Notes: a model not told the origin generated them from the letters alone. Shown: positions 7,767 through 16,420, counted from the stretch's first letter. The stretch is DNA of 64,000 nt from Neotamlana nanhaiensis (GCF_000943555.1 NZ_JTDV01000010.1:248001-312000); one strand, 5' to 3'. Translations and numbers: made by a program.

Positions 7767-10112
7767 ATGACTAAAAATGTTATACTTTTAGTTTTTGCTG
7801 CGCTCTTTTCTTTTGCAGTAAAAGCCCAAACCGGAACGATTCAAGGAAAAGTCGTTTCAAATCAAAACACACCAATTAACAACGTTAATATAACCTTAGT
7901 AAACACTAACAAAGGGACTACCACCAACGCGAATGGTGATTTTACACTTAGCAATTTATCGGCTGGTGACTACACATTACATGTTTCTTTTGTTGGTTTT
8001 AAAGAAGTTAATAAAAACATCACCGTTACAAATGGTACGCTTACAGTGCCTACAATTACCTTAGTTGAAGGCAACGAAGAGTTAAGTGAAATTATTCTTG
8101 AAGGACATAAAAACAAATATTTAAAGCGAGAGGCATCTTCTTCATTACGTTTACAAGGAGAGCTGATTGATTTACCACAAAATGTTCAAATTATTAGTAG
8201 TGAATTGCTAGCAGACCAGCAAGTAACCTCTATAATGGATGGGTTAACACGTAACGTAAGTGGGGTTACTATGCTAGAACACTGGGGACATTTTGCACGT
8301 ATTAACATGAGAGGTTTTAGACTACCTGCCTTTAGAAACGGTTTCAACTTTTTAGATACTTGGGGGCCACTTGCCGAAGACATGAGTATTGTTGAAAGTG
8401 TAGAATTTGTTAAAGGACCTTCTGGTTTTATGATGGCAGCAGGCGAACCTGGTGGTTTTTATAACATCGTAACTAAAAAACCTACCGCCAATAGAGTTGC
8501 AAATATTACGCTTTCTGGTGGAAGTTTCGATTACTTGAGAGGCGCTGTAGATTTAGGTGGCAAACTAACCGACGACGGCTCAATTCTTTACCGCTTTAAC
8601 GCCATGTACCAAACTACCGATTCTCATCGTGGTGACGAAAATGTAGACAGATATGGTTTTGCTCCGGCACTTACCTTCAATTTATCTGATAAAACATCAA
8701 TCACTACCGAGCTAACTTACGATAAAGCCGAAAGTTTAATTGGTTCTGCATATGTTTTTGCTCCTGTTACCGATGGTTATGGAAGTTTAGATCGCGATTT
8801 CAAATTTACAGACACCAATTACCCGGCTACTGATATTGAGCAAGTTGTTTTTTACACCGACTTTAAACACCAATTTAATAAAAACTGGGATGTACAAGCA
8901 AAATTCAACTATTTACGATACGACCAAACAGGTAATTCTACTTGGCTTTGGAGCCTTGATTCTACCACAGGAGATGCCGTAAGATATGTTAGCGAATGGG
9001 ATGCTTTATCTCTTGGTAAATACTTCCAAGCTTATGTAAACGGTAAATTCAATACAGGAGGTATAAGCCATAAAGTGATGGGTGGTTTCGATTTTACAGA
9101 AAAACAATACTGGGCAGATTGGGCAGATTTAGTTGTTGTTGATACCCAACAACCTTTTAATATCTACAATCCACATTATGACATTGATGTAGATTACAAT
9201 TTCGATCGCTCTCAAAATGTACAGGATAGAAACGGTGGTACACCTTACAACGGAAATACGGTACGCTCATTTTATGCTCAAGATGAAATTGGTTTCCTAG
9301 AAAATAAAATCCGTTTAACCCTTGCTGGAAGGTACACTAATTTAAGTACTTTAGGAAAACCAGATAACGATAAAGAATTTACACCCAGAGTTGGTTTAAG
9401 CGTAGATATCTTACCTTCTTTTGTGGCTTATGCTTTATATGATCAATCATTTTTACCACAAGCAGGACGTACACTTTCTGGAGAATTAGTAAATCCAGTA
9501 GATGCTGTTGATATTGAAGGTGGATTAAAGAAAACTTTCTTCGATGGTCGTTTGAAAGCAGCTCTAGGTGCCTACCAAATCACCAAACAAAATATAGCAT
9601 TCTCCGATCCTGCTGACCCTACAGGAAATTCGGTAATCGAGCTGGGAGAAGTACAATCTAAAGGGATAGAATTCGATTTACAAGGAGAAATTCTTCCAGG
9701 ACTTAACGCTGTACTTAACTATGCTAACACCAATGTTGAAATTACAAAAGACCAAGACCCAAACTTAGTAGGTAATCGTGTATCAGGACATGCTAAACAT
9801 GTTACAAACGGATGGTTTAATTACAATTTTGGAGAAGGTTCAAAATTAAATGGCTTCGGTGCTTCTTTAGGCTACCAATACCAAGTCGATCGTTCTACTT
9901 GGGCTTGGGCTGCCGATAACCAAAGTGATTTACCAGATTATTTTAGAATGGATGGCGCTTTATCTTGGAAAAACAAAAAAGTGCGTGTACAACTTAATGT
10001 AAATAACATTTTAGACGAGTATTTATACGCTGGCGCCAACTACGGTTCTTACCTTTATTGGCAATCAGAACCTGGTATTAATGGTCGTTTAACTGTAACT
10101 TATAATTTTTAA
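7767..10112 (+). CDS. TonB-dependent siderophore-type receptor
   Basis: This 781-residue outer-membrane receptor has a cleavable signal peptide (residues 1-20, ending AVKAQ). A carboxypeptidase-like regulatory beta-sandwich domain follows at about 22-110 (GTIQGKVV, ANGDFTLSNLSAGDYTL). The plug domain begins at about 120 with LIDLPQNVQIIS, the pattern of siderophore receptors, and contains INMRGF and VEFVKGPSGFMMAAGEPGGFYNIVTKKP. A 22-strand barrel follows, ending in TVTYNF. Such proteins import ferric siderophores or similar chelates using TonB-ExbBD energy. It heads an operon with DUF4198, two small membrane proteins and a PepSY protein, and sits behind a promoter with duplicated operators. 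The ligand cannot be deduced. Confidence 0.93.
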   Translation: MTKNVILLVFAALFSFAVKAQTGTIQGKVVSNQNTPINNVNITLVNTNKGTTTNANGDFTLSNLSAGDYTLHVSFVGFKEVNKNITVTNGTLTVPTITLVEGNEELSEIILEGHKNKYLKREASSSLRLQGELIDLPQNVQIISSELLADQQVTSIMDGLTRNVSGVTMLEHWGHFARINMRGFRLPAFRNGFNFLDTWGPLAEDMSIVESVEFVKGPSGFMMAAGEPGGFYNIVTKKPTANRVANITLSGGSFDYLRGAVDLGGKLTDDGSILYRFNAMYQTTDSHRGDENVDRYGFAPALTFNLSDKTSITTELTYDKAESLIGSAYVFAPVTDGYGSLDRDFKFTDTNYPATDIEQVVFYTDFKHQFNKNWDVQAKFNYLRYDQTGNSTWLWSLDSTTGDAVRYVSEWDALSLGKYFQAYVNGKFNTGGISHKVMGGFDFTEKQYWADWADLVVVDTQQPFNIYNPHYDIDVDYNFDRSQNVQDRNGGTPYNGNTVRSFYAQDEIGFLENKIRLTLAGRYTNLSTLGKPDNDKEFTPRVGLSVDILPSFVAYALYDQSFLPQAGRTLSGELVNPVDAVDIEGGLKKTFFDGRLKAALGAYQITKQNIAFSDPADPTGNSVIELGEVQSKGIEFDLQGEILPGLNAVLNYANTNVEITKDQDPNLVGNRVSGHAKHVTNGWFNYNFGEGSKLNGFGASLGYQYQVDRSTWAWAADNQSDLPDYFRMDGALSWKNKKVRVQLNVNNILDEYLYAGANYGSYLYWQSEPGINGRLTVTYNF

Positions 10113-10126
10113 CCTAAACAACAAGG

Positions 10127-10158
10127 CAGTCTCCTTATAATTTAAGCAGACTGTTTTT
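10127..10158 (+). terminator. Terminator-like hairpin after the receptor gene
   Basis: CAGTCT (10127-10132) pairs with AGACTG (10148-10153) over a 15-base loop and is followed by five T. The short stem makes this a weak or partial terminator, which would lower expression of the inner-membrane genes relative to the receptor. Confidence 0.45.
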
Positions 10159-10175
10159 GTTATAAACCGCAACTC

Positions 10176-10892
10176 ATGAAAAAAACAATTTTCGCAATAT
10201 TACTTCTGGTATTAGCAACAACAAAATCGTTTGCACATTACCTTTGGGTTGAAACCAATCCTTACGGCACCATTGGTGAACAACAAGACATTAAAGTTTA
10301 TTTTGGAGAATACACTTACGGCGTAATTGAAGAAGTTAAAGGCGACGCATTTTCAAACGTAAAAAACTTTACACTTTGGATAGTCGATCAAGCAGGCAAC
10401 AAAACGCAATTAACAGTAACACCAAAAGCCGATCATTACATTGCTAAGTTTACACCAAAAGCAAATGGCGTTTATACCGTGATTTTAAACAACAACGATA
10501 TTGACGTTATTGATTACACCAAATACGATTTCGGAATTTTCAAAACTCATTACCACGCTACCGCTAAATTTCAAGTTGGTAAAACATTAACCGATACTTC
10601 GGCAAATAACCCTGAAGGTATTGTGGTTAAAGATGTTTCGAAAAATCCAAACGAAGTTACGCTACAAGTACTCTATAAAAACAAACCTTTAGCAAACAAC
10701 GAATTGCAGGTTTATGTTTCAGATTTGTGGAGCAAAACGCTGCATACCAACGAGCAAGGTGAAGTAACGTTTAAACGCCCTTGGAATACAAAATATATTG
10801 TAGAAACCACAACCAAAGAAGAAGTTCCTGGAACTTTTAAAGGTAAAGATTATGAATTTATATGGCATTGCGCAACGTATTGTTTGCCATAG
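10176..10892 (+). CDS. DUF4198-like periplasmic protein of the metal-uptake operon
   Basis: This 238-residue protein has a signal peptide ending KSFAH, and the mature chain begins HYLWVETNPYG. An N-terminal HxLW segment followed by beta-rich repeats is typical of DUF4198 proteins, which occur beside metal and siderophore uptake genes and are thought to act in the periplasm. The second half (residues 145-238) looks like a second beta-sandwich with NEVTLQVLYKNKPLANNELQV and GEVTFKRPW. The mature N-terminal His and the C-terminal WHCATYC, with one His and two Cys, could bind metal; this is inference. It lies 63 bases after the receptor gene with a weak hairpin between. Confidence 0.72.
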   Translation: MKKTIFAILLLVLATTKSFAHYLWVETNPYGTIGEQQDIKVYFGEYTYGVIEEVKGDAFSNVKNFTLWIVDQAGNKTQLTVTPKADHYIAKFTPKANGVYTVILNNNDIDVIDYTKYDFGIFKTHYHATAKFQVGKTLTDTSANNPEGIVVKDVSKNPNEVTLQVLYKNKPLANNELQVYVSDLWSKTLHTNEQGEVTFKRPWNTKYIVETTTKEEVPGTFKGKDYEFIWHCATYCLP

Positions 10893-10926
10893 TTAATTCA
10901 ATTTTTTGAGTTAGTTTTTTTAGTGG

Positions 10927-10954
10927 AACTCTAGGATTTTTTAATCCTAGAGTT
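10927..10954 (+). terminator. Perfect 12-bp hairpin between DUF4198 and membrane genes
   Basis: AACTCTAGGATT (10927-10938) and AATCCTAGAGTT (10943-10954) form a perfect 12-bp stem with a TTTT loop. The sequence after it is only moderately T-rich, so it may attenuate, process or stabilise the transcript rather than stop it completely. It lies 17 bases before the next ATG. Confidence 0.55.
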
Positions 10955-10971
10955 TGTTAGTTAATAATATT

Positions 10972-11304
10972 ATGATAACAATAGCCTTATTTTTAAACTT
11001 TTTAGCATTTTATGTGCTGTACAATACCACAAAAAGAGTGGTTATCACGCCACATTTAGGCTTTGAAAAACACATACAGCAAAACATTAAATCCTCTAAG
11101 ATTATTGGTCTTATGTTGCTGTTAATAGCATTAGTTTTTAATGTTATAAGCTTTGGCCTTGGTGTGGGCACATTGTTCTTTTTTATTGTTTTAATGACCT
11201 TTGGTAGTCTTGTAATCTTACTAGCTCCATTAAAACTTATCAATACCAAAACTTTAGTGCTCTTTTTTATAGCGACATTAATTTTAGAACTCTTATTTGT
11301 ATAA
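10972..11304 (+). CDS. Four-helix membrane protein of iron-uptake operon, DUF3325-like
   Basis: The chosen ATG at 10972 gives 110 residues. An in-frame TTG at 10954 would add six residues but overlaps the hairpin. Four hydrophobic helices are seen, joined by a basic loop (NTTKRVVITPHLGFEKHIQQNIKSSK). Its size, topology and position (receptor, small membrane proteins, PepSY protein) resemble the DUF3325 proteins of proteobacterial iron-uptake operons, but sequence support is thin and the link rests mainly on context. It may assemble with the neighbouring 98-residue and PepSY proteins in the inner membrane. It ends 2 bases before the next ATG. Confidence 0.6.
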   Translation: MITIALFLNFLAFYVLYNTTKRVVITPHLGFEKHIQQNIKSSKIIGLMLLLIALVFNVISFGLGVGTLFFFIVLMTFGSLVILLAPLKLINTKTLVLFFIATLILELLFV

Positions 11305-11306
11305 TT

Positions 11307-11603
11307 ATGCCTGCAAACAAAAAACACCTTTCTACACCTTGGCAACGTTTTGCTAAAATAACCGCAGGCTTTATTGGTGGTTTTTTAGTTACGGTAACGC
11401 TTCATATGGCTTTAGCCATTTGGATAAACCCCGAAAATGTAATCATCACCTCATCATTTACAGGGTTTATGCTTTGGATTACTTTAATGATTTGGGCCTT
11501 TGTAGCTGAAAATGGTTGGAAAATCTGGGGTATTTTTATAGCACTTAGCGTTCTTTTTTACGCATTGGTTTATTTAGGAAACACTTACGTCCCGTTAGTT
11601 TAA
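11307..11603 (+). CDS. Three-helix membrane protein of iron-uptake operon, DUF3649-like
   Basis: This 98-residue protein begins with a basic stretch (PANKKHLSTPWQRFAKI) and has three hydrophobic helices at about 20-40, 47-68 and 72-92. A similar small protein with three helices (DUF3649) precedes PepSY proteins in siderophore-receptor operons of proteobacteria, and the match here is by length, topology and gene order. It sits 2 bases after the previous gene and 33 bases before the PepSY gene, so co-transcription is very likely. No catalytic residues are evident. It may be a subunit or assembly factor of an inner-membrane ferric-siderophore reductase. Confidence 0.6.
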   Translation: MPANKKHLSTPWQRFAKITAGFIGGFLVTVTLHMALAIWINPENVIITSSFTGFMLWITLMIWAFVAENGWKIWGIFIALSVLFYALVYLGNTYVPLV

Positions 11604-11636
11604 ATATAATTACATCTAATAACAACAAATTAATTA

Positions 11637-13181
11637 ATGAAAAACAGAATTTATAATATATTATTCCACACGCATACTATTAGTGGTATTATTATTAGTG
11701 CAGCACTTTACGTGATATTTTTTGCGGGTTCGTTTTCGTTTTTTAGAGACGACATCGTGAATTGGGAACGGAACGATGCACCTCCTGTTTCAGATCATAT
11801 TTTTTTAGACTACGACAAAACTCTAGACTCATTAAACAGCGCTCATAATTTAAACGGACGTGATGTTGAATTTACCAAATATTATATTGAAAACCGCGTA
11901 AGCGTTAACCTCTCACCTACCAAAGACACGCTTGCCGAAGACGACTTAAAAACCAATAAATTCTTTTACATTGATGCCGATAATTTAAAAGAACACACTT
12001 ACGCCGACAGCTATTCTCTTGGCGAATTTTTATACCGACTACACTTTTTTGCTCAAATAAAATATCCGTTTGGTTATTATTTATCTGGCTTTGTAGCGTT
12101 TTTCTTTTTGTTTGCTATTGTTACAGGCGTACTCGTACATTGGAAAAAAATAGTATCGAACTTCTATACGTTTAGGCCACTGGCTAAATTAAAAACCATG
12201 TGGACCGATGCGCATACAGGTTTAGGAATGATTGGTTTGCCATTTCAATTTGTATATGCCGTTACTGGTGCTTTTTTTATGCTGAAAGCTTTACTAATTG
12301 CCCCAATGGTTTTAACCTTATACAATGGCGATGATGCTAAATTTTATGATGATTTAGGGTACAGCCATCCGCATTTTGAATATGCAAACAAACCGTTATC
12401 AACTTCATATAGCATTAACAGTTATATCGAAAAAACAAAAGCTGAATGGGAAAATTTCAATGTTACTCAAATTCATATTTTCAATTATAATGATGAAAAT
12501 ATGCATCTTTTAATTGAAGGCCATTTAGACTACCAAGATAAATTTAACGCAACGGGTGAAGCCCTGTACAACATAAAAAATAAAACATTAATAGAAAGTA
12601 AAAGTCCGTTTGAAACTAAAACCTATCTCGATGGTGTAAAAAATGTAATGTACAGAATACATTACGGTGATTACGGCGGTTATATTTTAAGACTTATTAG
12701 CTTTATACTTGGAATTATTTCGTGTTTTGTAATTATTTCTGGGGTTATGATTTGGCTTGTAGCTCGAAACAAAAAAAATATCCCAGAGAAAAAACGTAAA
12801 TTCAACGAAATACTGGTTCGTATTTACTTAGCCATTTGTTTAAGTATGTATCCTATTACAGCAGCTTCGTTTATTGCTGTAAAAGTAGCTAAACCTGCAA
12901 GTATGAGTTTTATTTATAACTTCTACTTTATTGGTTGGTTAATCTTAACTTTATTATTCATTCTTAAAAAAGACAACTATTTTACTAACAAAATATGTTT
13001 ATTATCTGGAAGTATTATTGGCTTACTTATTCCATTTGCAAACGGATTTATAACAGGCAATTGGTTCTGGAAAACTTATAGCAATGGCGATGTACAACTC
13101 TTTTTTATTGATGTATTTTGGATAGTATTAAGTTTAATTACGCTTTGGGTTAGCCTTAAAATAAAACGGAAAACCGTTTAA
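11637..13181 (+). CDS. PepSY-domain membrane protein, putative ferric-siderophore reductase
   Basis: This 514-residue inner-membrane protein has an N-terminal helix (about 13-33), a large periplasmic part with PepSY-like segments, and two or three central helices around the conserved motif HWKKIVSNFYTFRP then TDAHTGLGMIGLPFQFVYAVTGAFF (about 180-225). A second PepSY-like region and four to five C-terminal helices follow. PepSY membrane proteins next to TonB siderophore receptors include FoxB- and FsrB-type enzymes that reduce ferric siderophores with membrane haem; the His residues in HWK and DAHTG would be candidate haem ligands. It is the last gene of the uptake operon, and its stop overlaps the convergent DUF1801 gene by 4 bases. 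Confidence 0.85.
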   Translation: MKNRIYNILFHTHTISGIIISAALYVIFFAGSFSFFRDDIVNWERNDAPPVSDHIFLDYDKTLDSLNSAHNLNGRDVEFTKYYIENRVSVNLSPTKDTLAEDDLKTNKFFYIDADNLKEHTYADSYSLGEFLYRLHFFAQIKYPFGYYLSGFVAFFFLFAIVTGVLVHWKKIVSNFYTFRPLAKLKTMWTDAHTGLGMIGLPFQFVYAVTGAFFMLKALLIAPMVLTLYNGDDAKFYDDLGYSHPHFEYANKPLSTSYSINSYIEKTKAEWENFNVTQIHIFNYNDENMHLLIEGHLDYQDKFNATGEALYNIKNKTLIESKSPFETKTYLDGVKNVMYRIHYGDYGGYILRLISFILGIISCFVIISGVMIWLVARNKKNIPEKKRKFNEILVRIYLAICLSMYPITAASFIAVKVAKPASMSFIYNFYFIGWLILTLLFILKKDNYFTNKICLLSGSIIGLLIPFANGFITGNWFWKTYSNGDVQLFFIDVFWIVLSLITLWVSLKIKRKTV

Positions 13182-13555
13182 ACAAACCACGCTTTCTTAC
13201 TCGCTTTTAAATGTTTTGAAGCTTCTTTTAATATGGAAACAAACTCGTTATGATTAAAGGTTTCCAGACTATAAATTTGTAATGACCGAACCTGTTTTCT
13301 ATTTGAATTGTTTTTTAAAACAGGAAACGCTTTTTCTAGCAAAATGCCTTGTACAAAAGCCACATCAACATAGGTTTTTCCTTTTAAAATATTAAGGTAA
13401 AGTAGTGGTTTTTTATCGATGCGATAAAACGGAATTTTGTAGCTATAATATTCTTCAGCTTCTGGTAATGTGCTTAAAATCGAATCTCTAACACAAAGCA
13501 TTATGGATTGATACGGCTCTTTTTGATTTAAAAAATATTGCTCAACTGGCTTCAT
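13178..13555 (-). CDS. DUF1801 (YdhG/YjhG-like) domain protein
   Basis: This 125-residue soluble protein has the DUF1801 pattern: PEAEEYYSYKIPFYRIDKKPLLYLNILKGKTYVDVAFVQG, with EEYYSYKIP and the following beta strands corresponding to the YdhG-like fold. A basic C-terminal tail HLKASKK ends the protein. The biochemical function of this family is not established. It overlaps the upstream 87-residue hypothetical gene by 14 bases, indicating translational coupling, and meets the PepSY gene tail to tail. A second DUF1801 protein is at 19213-19632. Confidence 0.8.
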   Translation of the reverse strand: MKPVEQYFLNQKEPYQSIMLCVRDSILSTLPEAEEYYSYKIPFYRIDKKPLLYLNILKGKTYVDVAFVQGILLEKAFPVLKNNSNRKQVRSLQIYSLETFNHNEFVSILKEASKHLKASKKAWFV

Positions 13556-13805
13556 TTAAACTTAATTTCTTCCAAAAAGATAAGAAATTAGAATAAATGG
13601 GTTCTGGTGTTTCTGGAGATATTTCAAAATAACCTTGGTCAACAAAAAAATTAAAAACCAAACATTTATAGTCGTCACAACATTCTTCTATCTGATTCTG
13701 AATTAAAAATTTTGAAACTTTTTTCCTAAACGCATACTCCATATCGAGTTTGGTTTGCACATACACTTCGTCTAGCTTTGTTTGAGATTGCCAATTAATT
13801 TTCAT
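13542..13805 (-). CDS. Hypothetical protein upstream of DUF1801 gene
   Basis: I do not recognise this protein. From the ATG at 13805 it is 87 residues; an in-frame TTG at 13835 would add ten residues with no clear benefit. It is soluble and mixed-charge, with a CC pair (EECCDDYKCLVFNFFVDQG) and a C-terminal FLSFWKKLSLNEAS. Its last codons overlap the start of the DUF1801 gene by 14 bases, so the two are likely co-translated and perhaps functionally linked. No signal peptide or membrane segment is seen. Confidence 0.55.
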   Translation of the reverse strand: MKINWQSQTKLDEVYVQTKLDMEYAFRKKVSKFLIQNQIEECCDDYKCLVFNFFVDQGYFEISPETPEPIYSNFLSFWKKLSLNEAS

Positions 13806-13905
13806 TTTTAAGAGAGGAATTGATAACGATTGCAAAATAATTTATTTACATTAATTTAACAAATAATTAACATTGAAAACTAATTCTGAATTGGTAAATG
13901 AATTT

Positions 13906-13922
13906 ACTTTGCATTTCAAAGT
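13906..13922. promoter_or_regulatory. Palindromic operator, copy 1 (before membrane gene)
   Basis: ACTTTGCATTTCAAAGT has 6-bp inverted arms. With its flanks (TTTACTTTG before, ACTTT after) it repeats the site at 14928-14944. It lies 8 bases before the ATG of the 213-aa-type membrane gene and overlaps a -7-like TTTACTTTG, as expected for a repressor site. Confidence 0.6.
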
Positions 13923-13930
13923 ACTTTAAA

Positions 13931-14539
13931 ATGGAATCAAAAGATTATTTAAAAGACATATCAGAAATCAAAAATTTAATGAATAAATCCTCTCGATTTA
14001 TTTCATTAAGCGGTTTATCTGGAGTATTAGCAGGAATTTATGCCCTTGTTGGTGCAGCCATTGCCTATTTTTTAGTTAAAAATTCTGATCGCGGTTATTT
14101 AATTTTAGATGGTTACATTTTTAAACTATGCTTACTTATTCTCGCTTTAGTTGCCATTTTAAGTATTGCCACTGGAATTATTTTAACCACCAAAAAAGCG
14201 AAAAAACAAGGTGTAAAAATTTGGGATAACGCTTCAAAACGATTGGTTATAAACTTTTTAATTCCGTTATTATCTGGTGGTTTATATATTTTAATAGTAT
14301 TATGCCAAGGTAAATACGGACAAACCGCTGCTTTGATGCTCATTTTTTATGGTTTAGCGCTCGTTAACGCTTCAAAATACAGCATTGGAGATATTAAATA
14401 CTTAGGTATTATCGATATTATTTTAGGTTTAATAGCTGCTTCATGTCCTGGATATGGCTTTTGGTTATGGGTTATTGGTTTTGGCATTATGCATATTGTT
14501 TACGGCACATGGATGCATTTTAAGTATGATAGAAATTAG
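13931..14539 (+). CDS. Five- to six-helix membrane protein linked to CreD
   Basis: I place the start at ATG 13931 (202 residues, MESKDYLKDI). An ATG at 13898 would lie upstream of the promoter and operator. A short amphipathic N-terminal region (ISEIKNLMNKSSRFISLSG) precedes about six hydrophobic helices, ending GIMHIVYGTWMHFKYDRN. I know of no catalytic motif; flavobacteria often carry this kind of protein next to a small winged-helix regulator and CreD. The same palindrome stands before this gene and before creD, so the regulator at 14614 probably controls both. The function may lie in an envelope stress response, by association only. Confidence 0.7.
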   Translation: MESKDYLKDISEIKNLMNKSSRFISLSGLSGVLAGIYALVGAAIAYFLVKNSDRGYLILDGYIFKLCLLILALVAILSIATGIILTTKKAKKQGVKIWDNASKRLVINFLIPLLSGGLYILIVLCQGKYGQTAALMLIFYGLALVNASKYSIGDIKYLGIIDIILGLIAASCPGYGFWLWVIGFGIMHIVYGTWMHFKYDRN

Positions 14540-14613
14540 TGGCTAGTTTTTAGTACGGTAAATTTTAGTTTACCTAACTTGAAACATTAAACCTGAAACT
14601 TTGAATCAACAAC

Positions 14614-14907
14614 ATGAGCATCATTAATAATATAAATAAAGCATTCGATCACCGAATTAGATTAGGCATCATGTCTATTTTAATGGTTAACGAATATGCC
14701 GATTTTAAAATGCTTAAAGAATTACTCGATGTTACCGATGGCAATTTAGCAAGCCACACCAAAGCACTAGAGAAAGTTGAATATATAAAAGTAGAAAAGC
14801 AATTTATAGGTAGAAAACCAAATACCCGTTACGCGACAACAAAACTTGGCGAACAAGAATTTAAAAAACATATTAATGCCCTTGAAAAATTAATTAATAA
14901 ACAATAA
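14614..14907 (+). CDS. Winged-helix (ArsR/MarR-like) transcriptional regulator
   Basis: This 97-residue single-domain DNA-binding protein fits the short winged-helix family often annotated as HTH_34. FDHRIRLGIMSILMVNEYADFKMLKELLDVTDGNLASHTKAL spans helices 1-3, with the recognition helix around LASHTKALEKVEYI. The wing follows (KVEKQFIGRKPNTRYATT). There is no sensor domain, so the signal must act on this domain or through a partner. Half of the neighbouring operator, ACTTTGAA, occurs at 14598-14605 just before its start, suggesting autoregulation. It lies between the membrane gene and creD, both preceded by the full palindrome. Confidence 0.85.
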   Translation: MSIINNINKAFDHRIRLGIMSILMVNEYADFKMLKELLDVTDGNLASHTKALEKVEYIKVEKQFIGRKPNTRYATTKLGEQEFKKHINALEKLINKQ

Positions 14908-14927
14908 ATCCTTTTTTTTAATCATTT

Positions 14928-14944
14928 ACTTTGAAATTCAAAGT
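14928..14944. promoter_or_regulatory. Palindromic operator, copy 2 (before creD)
   Basis: ACTTTGAAATTCAAAGT is a perfect palindrome with 8-bp arms around one central base. It shares TTTACTTTG at its left and ACTTTAA at its right with the copy at 13906-13922. It lies 17 bases before the creD ATG. Confidence 0.65.
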
Positions 14945-14961
14945 ACTTTAATTTACTATTT

Positions 14962-16341
14962 ATGGAAACACCTCAAAAAACAGCACCACCCAACCGATTT
15001 TCAAATTGGTTAAAAACATCTATCACCTCACGCATGGTCATGATTGGGTTTTTAACCTTAGTTTTATTAGTACCACTCACCTTTATTCAAAATTTAATAC
15101 AGGAACGCTCTTTCCGACAGGATGAAGTCGTAAACGAGATAAACGAACAATGGGGCAACGAAGTACTTATTTACGGGCCTATATTAAAAGTGCCCTATAA
15201 AACCTATTCGGAAAAAATAGTGACCGACAAAAAAACTAAAAAGGTGTTTACCGAAACAAATGAAGTTATTAATTACGCTTATTTTTTTCCTGAAAGCCTC
15301 AATATAAAATCGAACATTAACCCCGAAACGAAACAACGTGGTATTTATAAAACCGCGGTTTACAATAGTAACATTGAACTTAACGGCAATTTTACAAAAC
15401 TCGATTTTAGTGATATTGAAGTTTCGGAAAATGATATTCTTTGGGAAAAATCGAAAATAATTATTCAAACTTCAAATGTAAAAGGTGTTAATGAAGCGCA
15501 TTTAACACTTAATAAAAACACCTACGATTTATCATCAAAATATAACAGTCAAACCAATTTAGCATACAACCAAGTTGCAATGCATACGCTAGAAACTAAA
15601 ACATTTACTAAAAACCCGATAAATTTTAACGCCCCAACATCCTACACCATAAACTTCAATATAAAAGGCAGTAAACAAATTCGTTTTATTCCAACAGGAA
15701 AACAAACTGAAGCACATGTCACATCAAACTGGAAAACCGCTAATTTTATTGGGGAATTTCTACCTTATAATGGAGACAAAATAAGTGACGCCGGTTTTGA
15801 TGCAAAATGGAAAATTCTTGATATAAATCGTCCGTTTTCGCAACAACATTTCAACAATTTACCAAATTTACAGGCGTTCGATTTTGGTGTTAATTTTATG
15901 ATTCCTGTAGATGAATATCAAAAAAGCGAACGATCGGCTAAATACAGCTTTTTGGTTATTGGCTTAACCTTTTTGGTCTTTTTCTTAATTCAAACATTAA
16001 GTAAAATAAATATTCATCCGTTTCAGTATTTAATGATTGGGTTGGCCTTAACCATGTTTTACACACTTCTCATCTCCATTTCGGAACATAGTAACTTTTT
16101 TAAAGCCTATATAACTGCTGGTATTTCGGTAATCGTTTTAATTACGCTTTACTCCAAAACCATATTAAAAACCTTTAAGTTTCCCATATTTATTGGATTG
16201 TCCTTAACGGCACTTTACACCTTTATTTATGTAATTATTCAGTTAGAGAATTACGCATTACTAGTTGGCAGTATTGGTTTGTTTTTAATACTCACAACAG
16301 TCATGTTTGTATCTCGCAAAATAGATTGGAATAACGCATAA
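14962..16341 (+). CDS. creD: CreD family inner-membrane protein
   Basis: This 459-residue protein has the CreD layout: an N-terminal membrane helix (about 28-48, MVMIGFLTLVLLVPLTFIQNLI) followed by QERSFRQDEVVNEINEQWGNEVLIYGPILKVPY, the family signature. A large periplasmic domain runs to about 320 (LPYNGDKISDAGFDAKWKILDINRPFSQ), and six helices lie at the C-terminus. CreD is controlled by CreBC in E. coli and affects envelope and colicin resistance, but its activity is unknown. Here no two-component system is nearby; the small winged-helix regulator is the likely controller. A strong hairpin terminator follows at 16361-16401. Confidence 0.93.
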   Translation: METPQKTAPPNRFSNWLKTSITSRMVMIGFLTLVLLVPLTFIQNLIQERSFRQDEVVNEINEQWGNEVLIYGPILKVPYKTYSEKIVTDKKTKKVFTETNEVINYAYFFPESLNIKSNINPETKQRGIYKTAVYNSNIELNGNFTKLDFSDIEVSENDILWEKSKIIIQTSNVKGVNEAHLTLNKNTYDLSSKYNSQTNLAYNQVAMHTLETKTFTKNPINFNAPTSYTINFNIKGSKQIRFIPTGKQTEAHVTSNWKTANFIGEFLPYNGDKISDAGFDAKWKILDINRPFSQQHFNNLPNLQAFDFGVNFMIPVDEYQKSERSAKYSFLVIGLTFLVFFLIQTLSKINIHPFQYLMIGLALTMFYTLLISISEHSNFFKAYITAGISVIVLITLYSKTILKTFKFPIFIGLSLTALYTFIYVIIQLENYALLVGSIGLFLILTTVMFVSRKIDWNNA

Positions 16342-16360
16342 GTTTTATTAGTTAATTACC

Positions 16361-16401
16361 AAAACCTTGTTTCTAAACCCCAATACATGAAACAAGGTTT
16401 T
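16361..16401 (+). terminator. Terminator after creD
   Basis: A perfect 13-bp stem, AAAACCTTGTTTC (16361-16373) with GAAACAAGGTTTT (16389-16401), has a 15-base loop and ends in T4. Confidence 0.65.
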
Positions 16402-16420
16402 ACTAAAAACATAAAAACTA

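Noticed and set aside
13898-13930. ATG at 13898 as start of the membrane gene
   Set aside because: It lies upstream of the palindromic operator and -7-like box; the ATG at 13931 follows them and gives a usual N-terminus.
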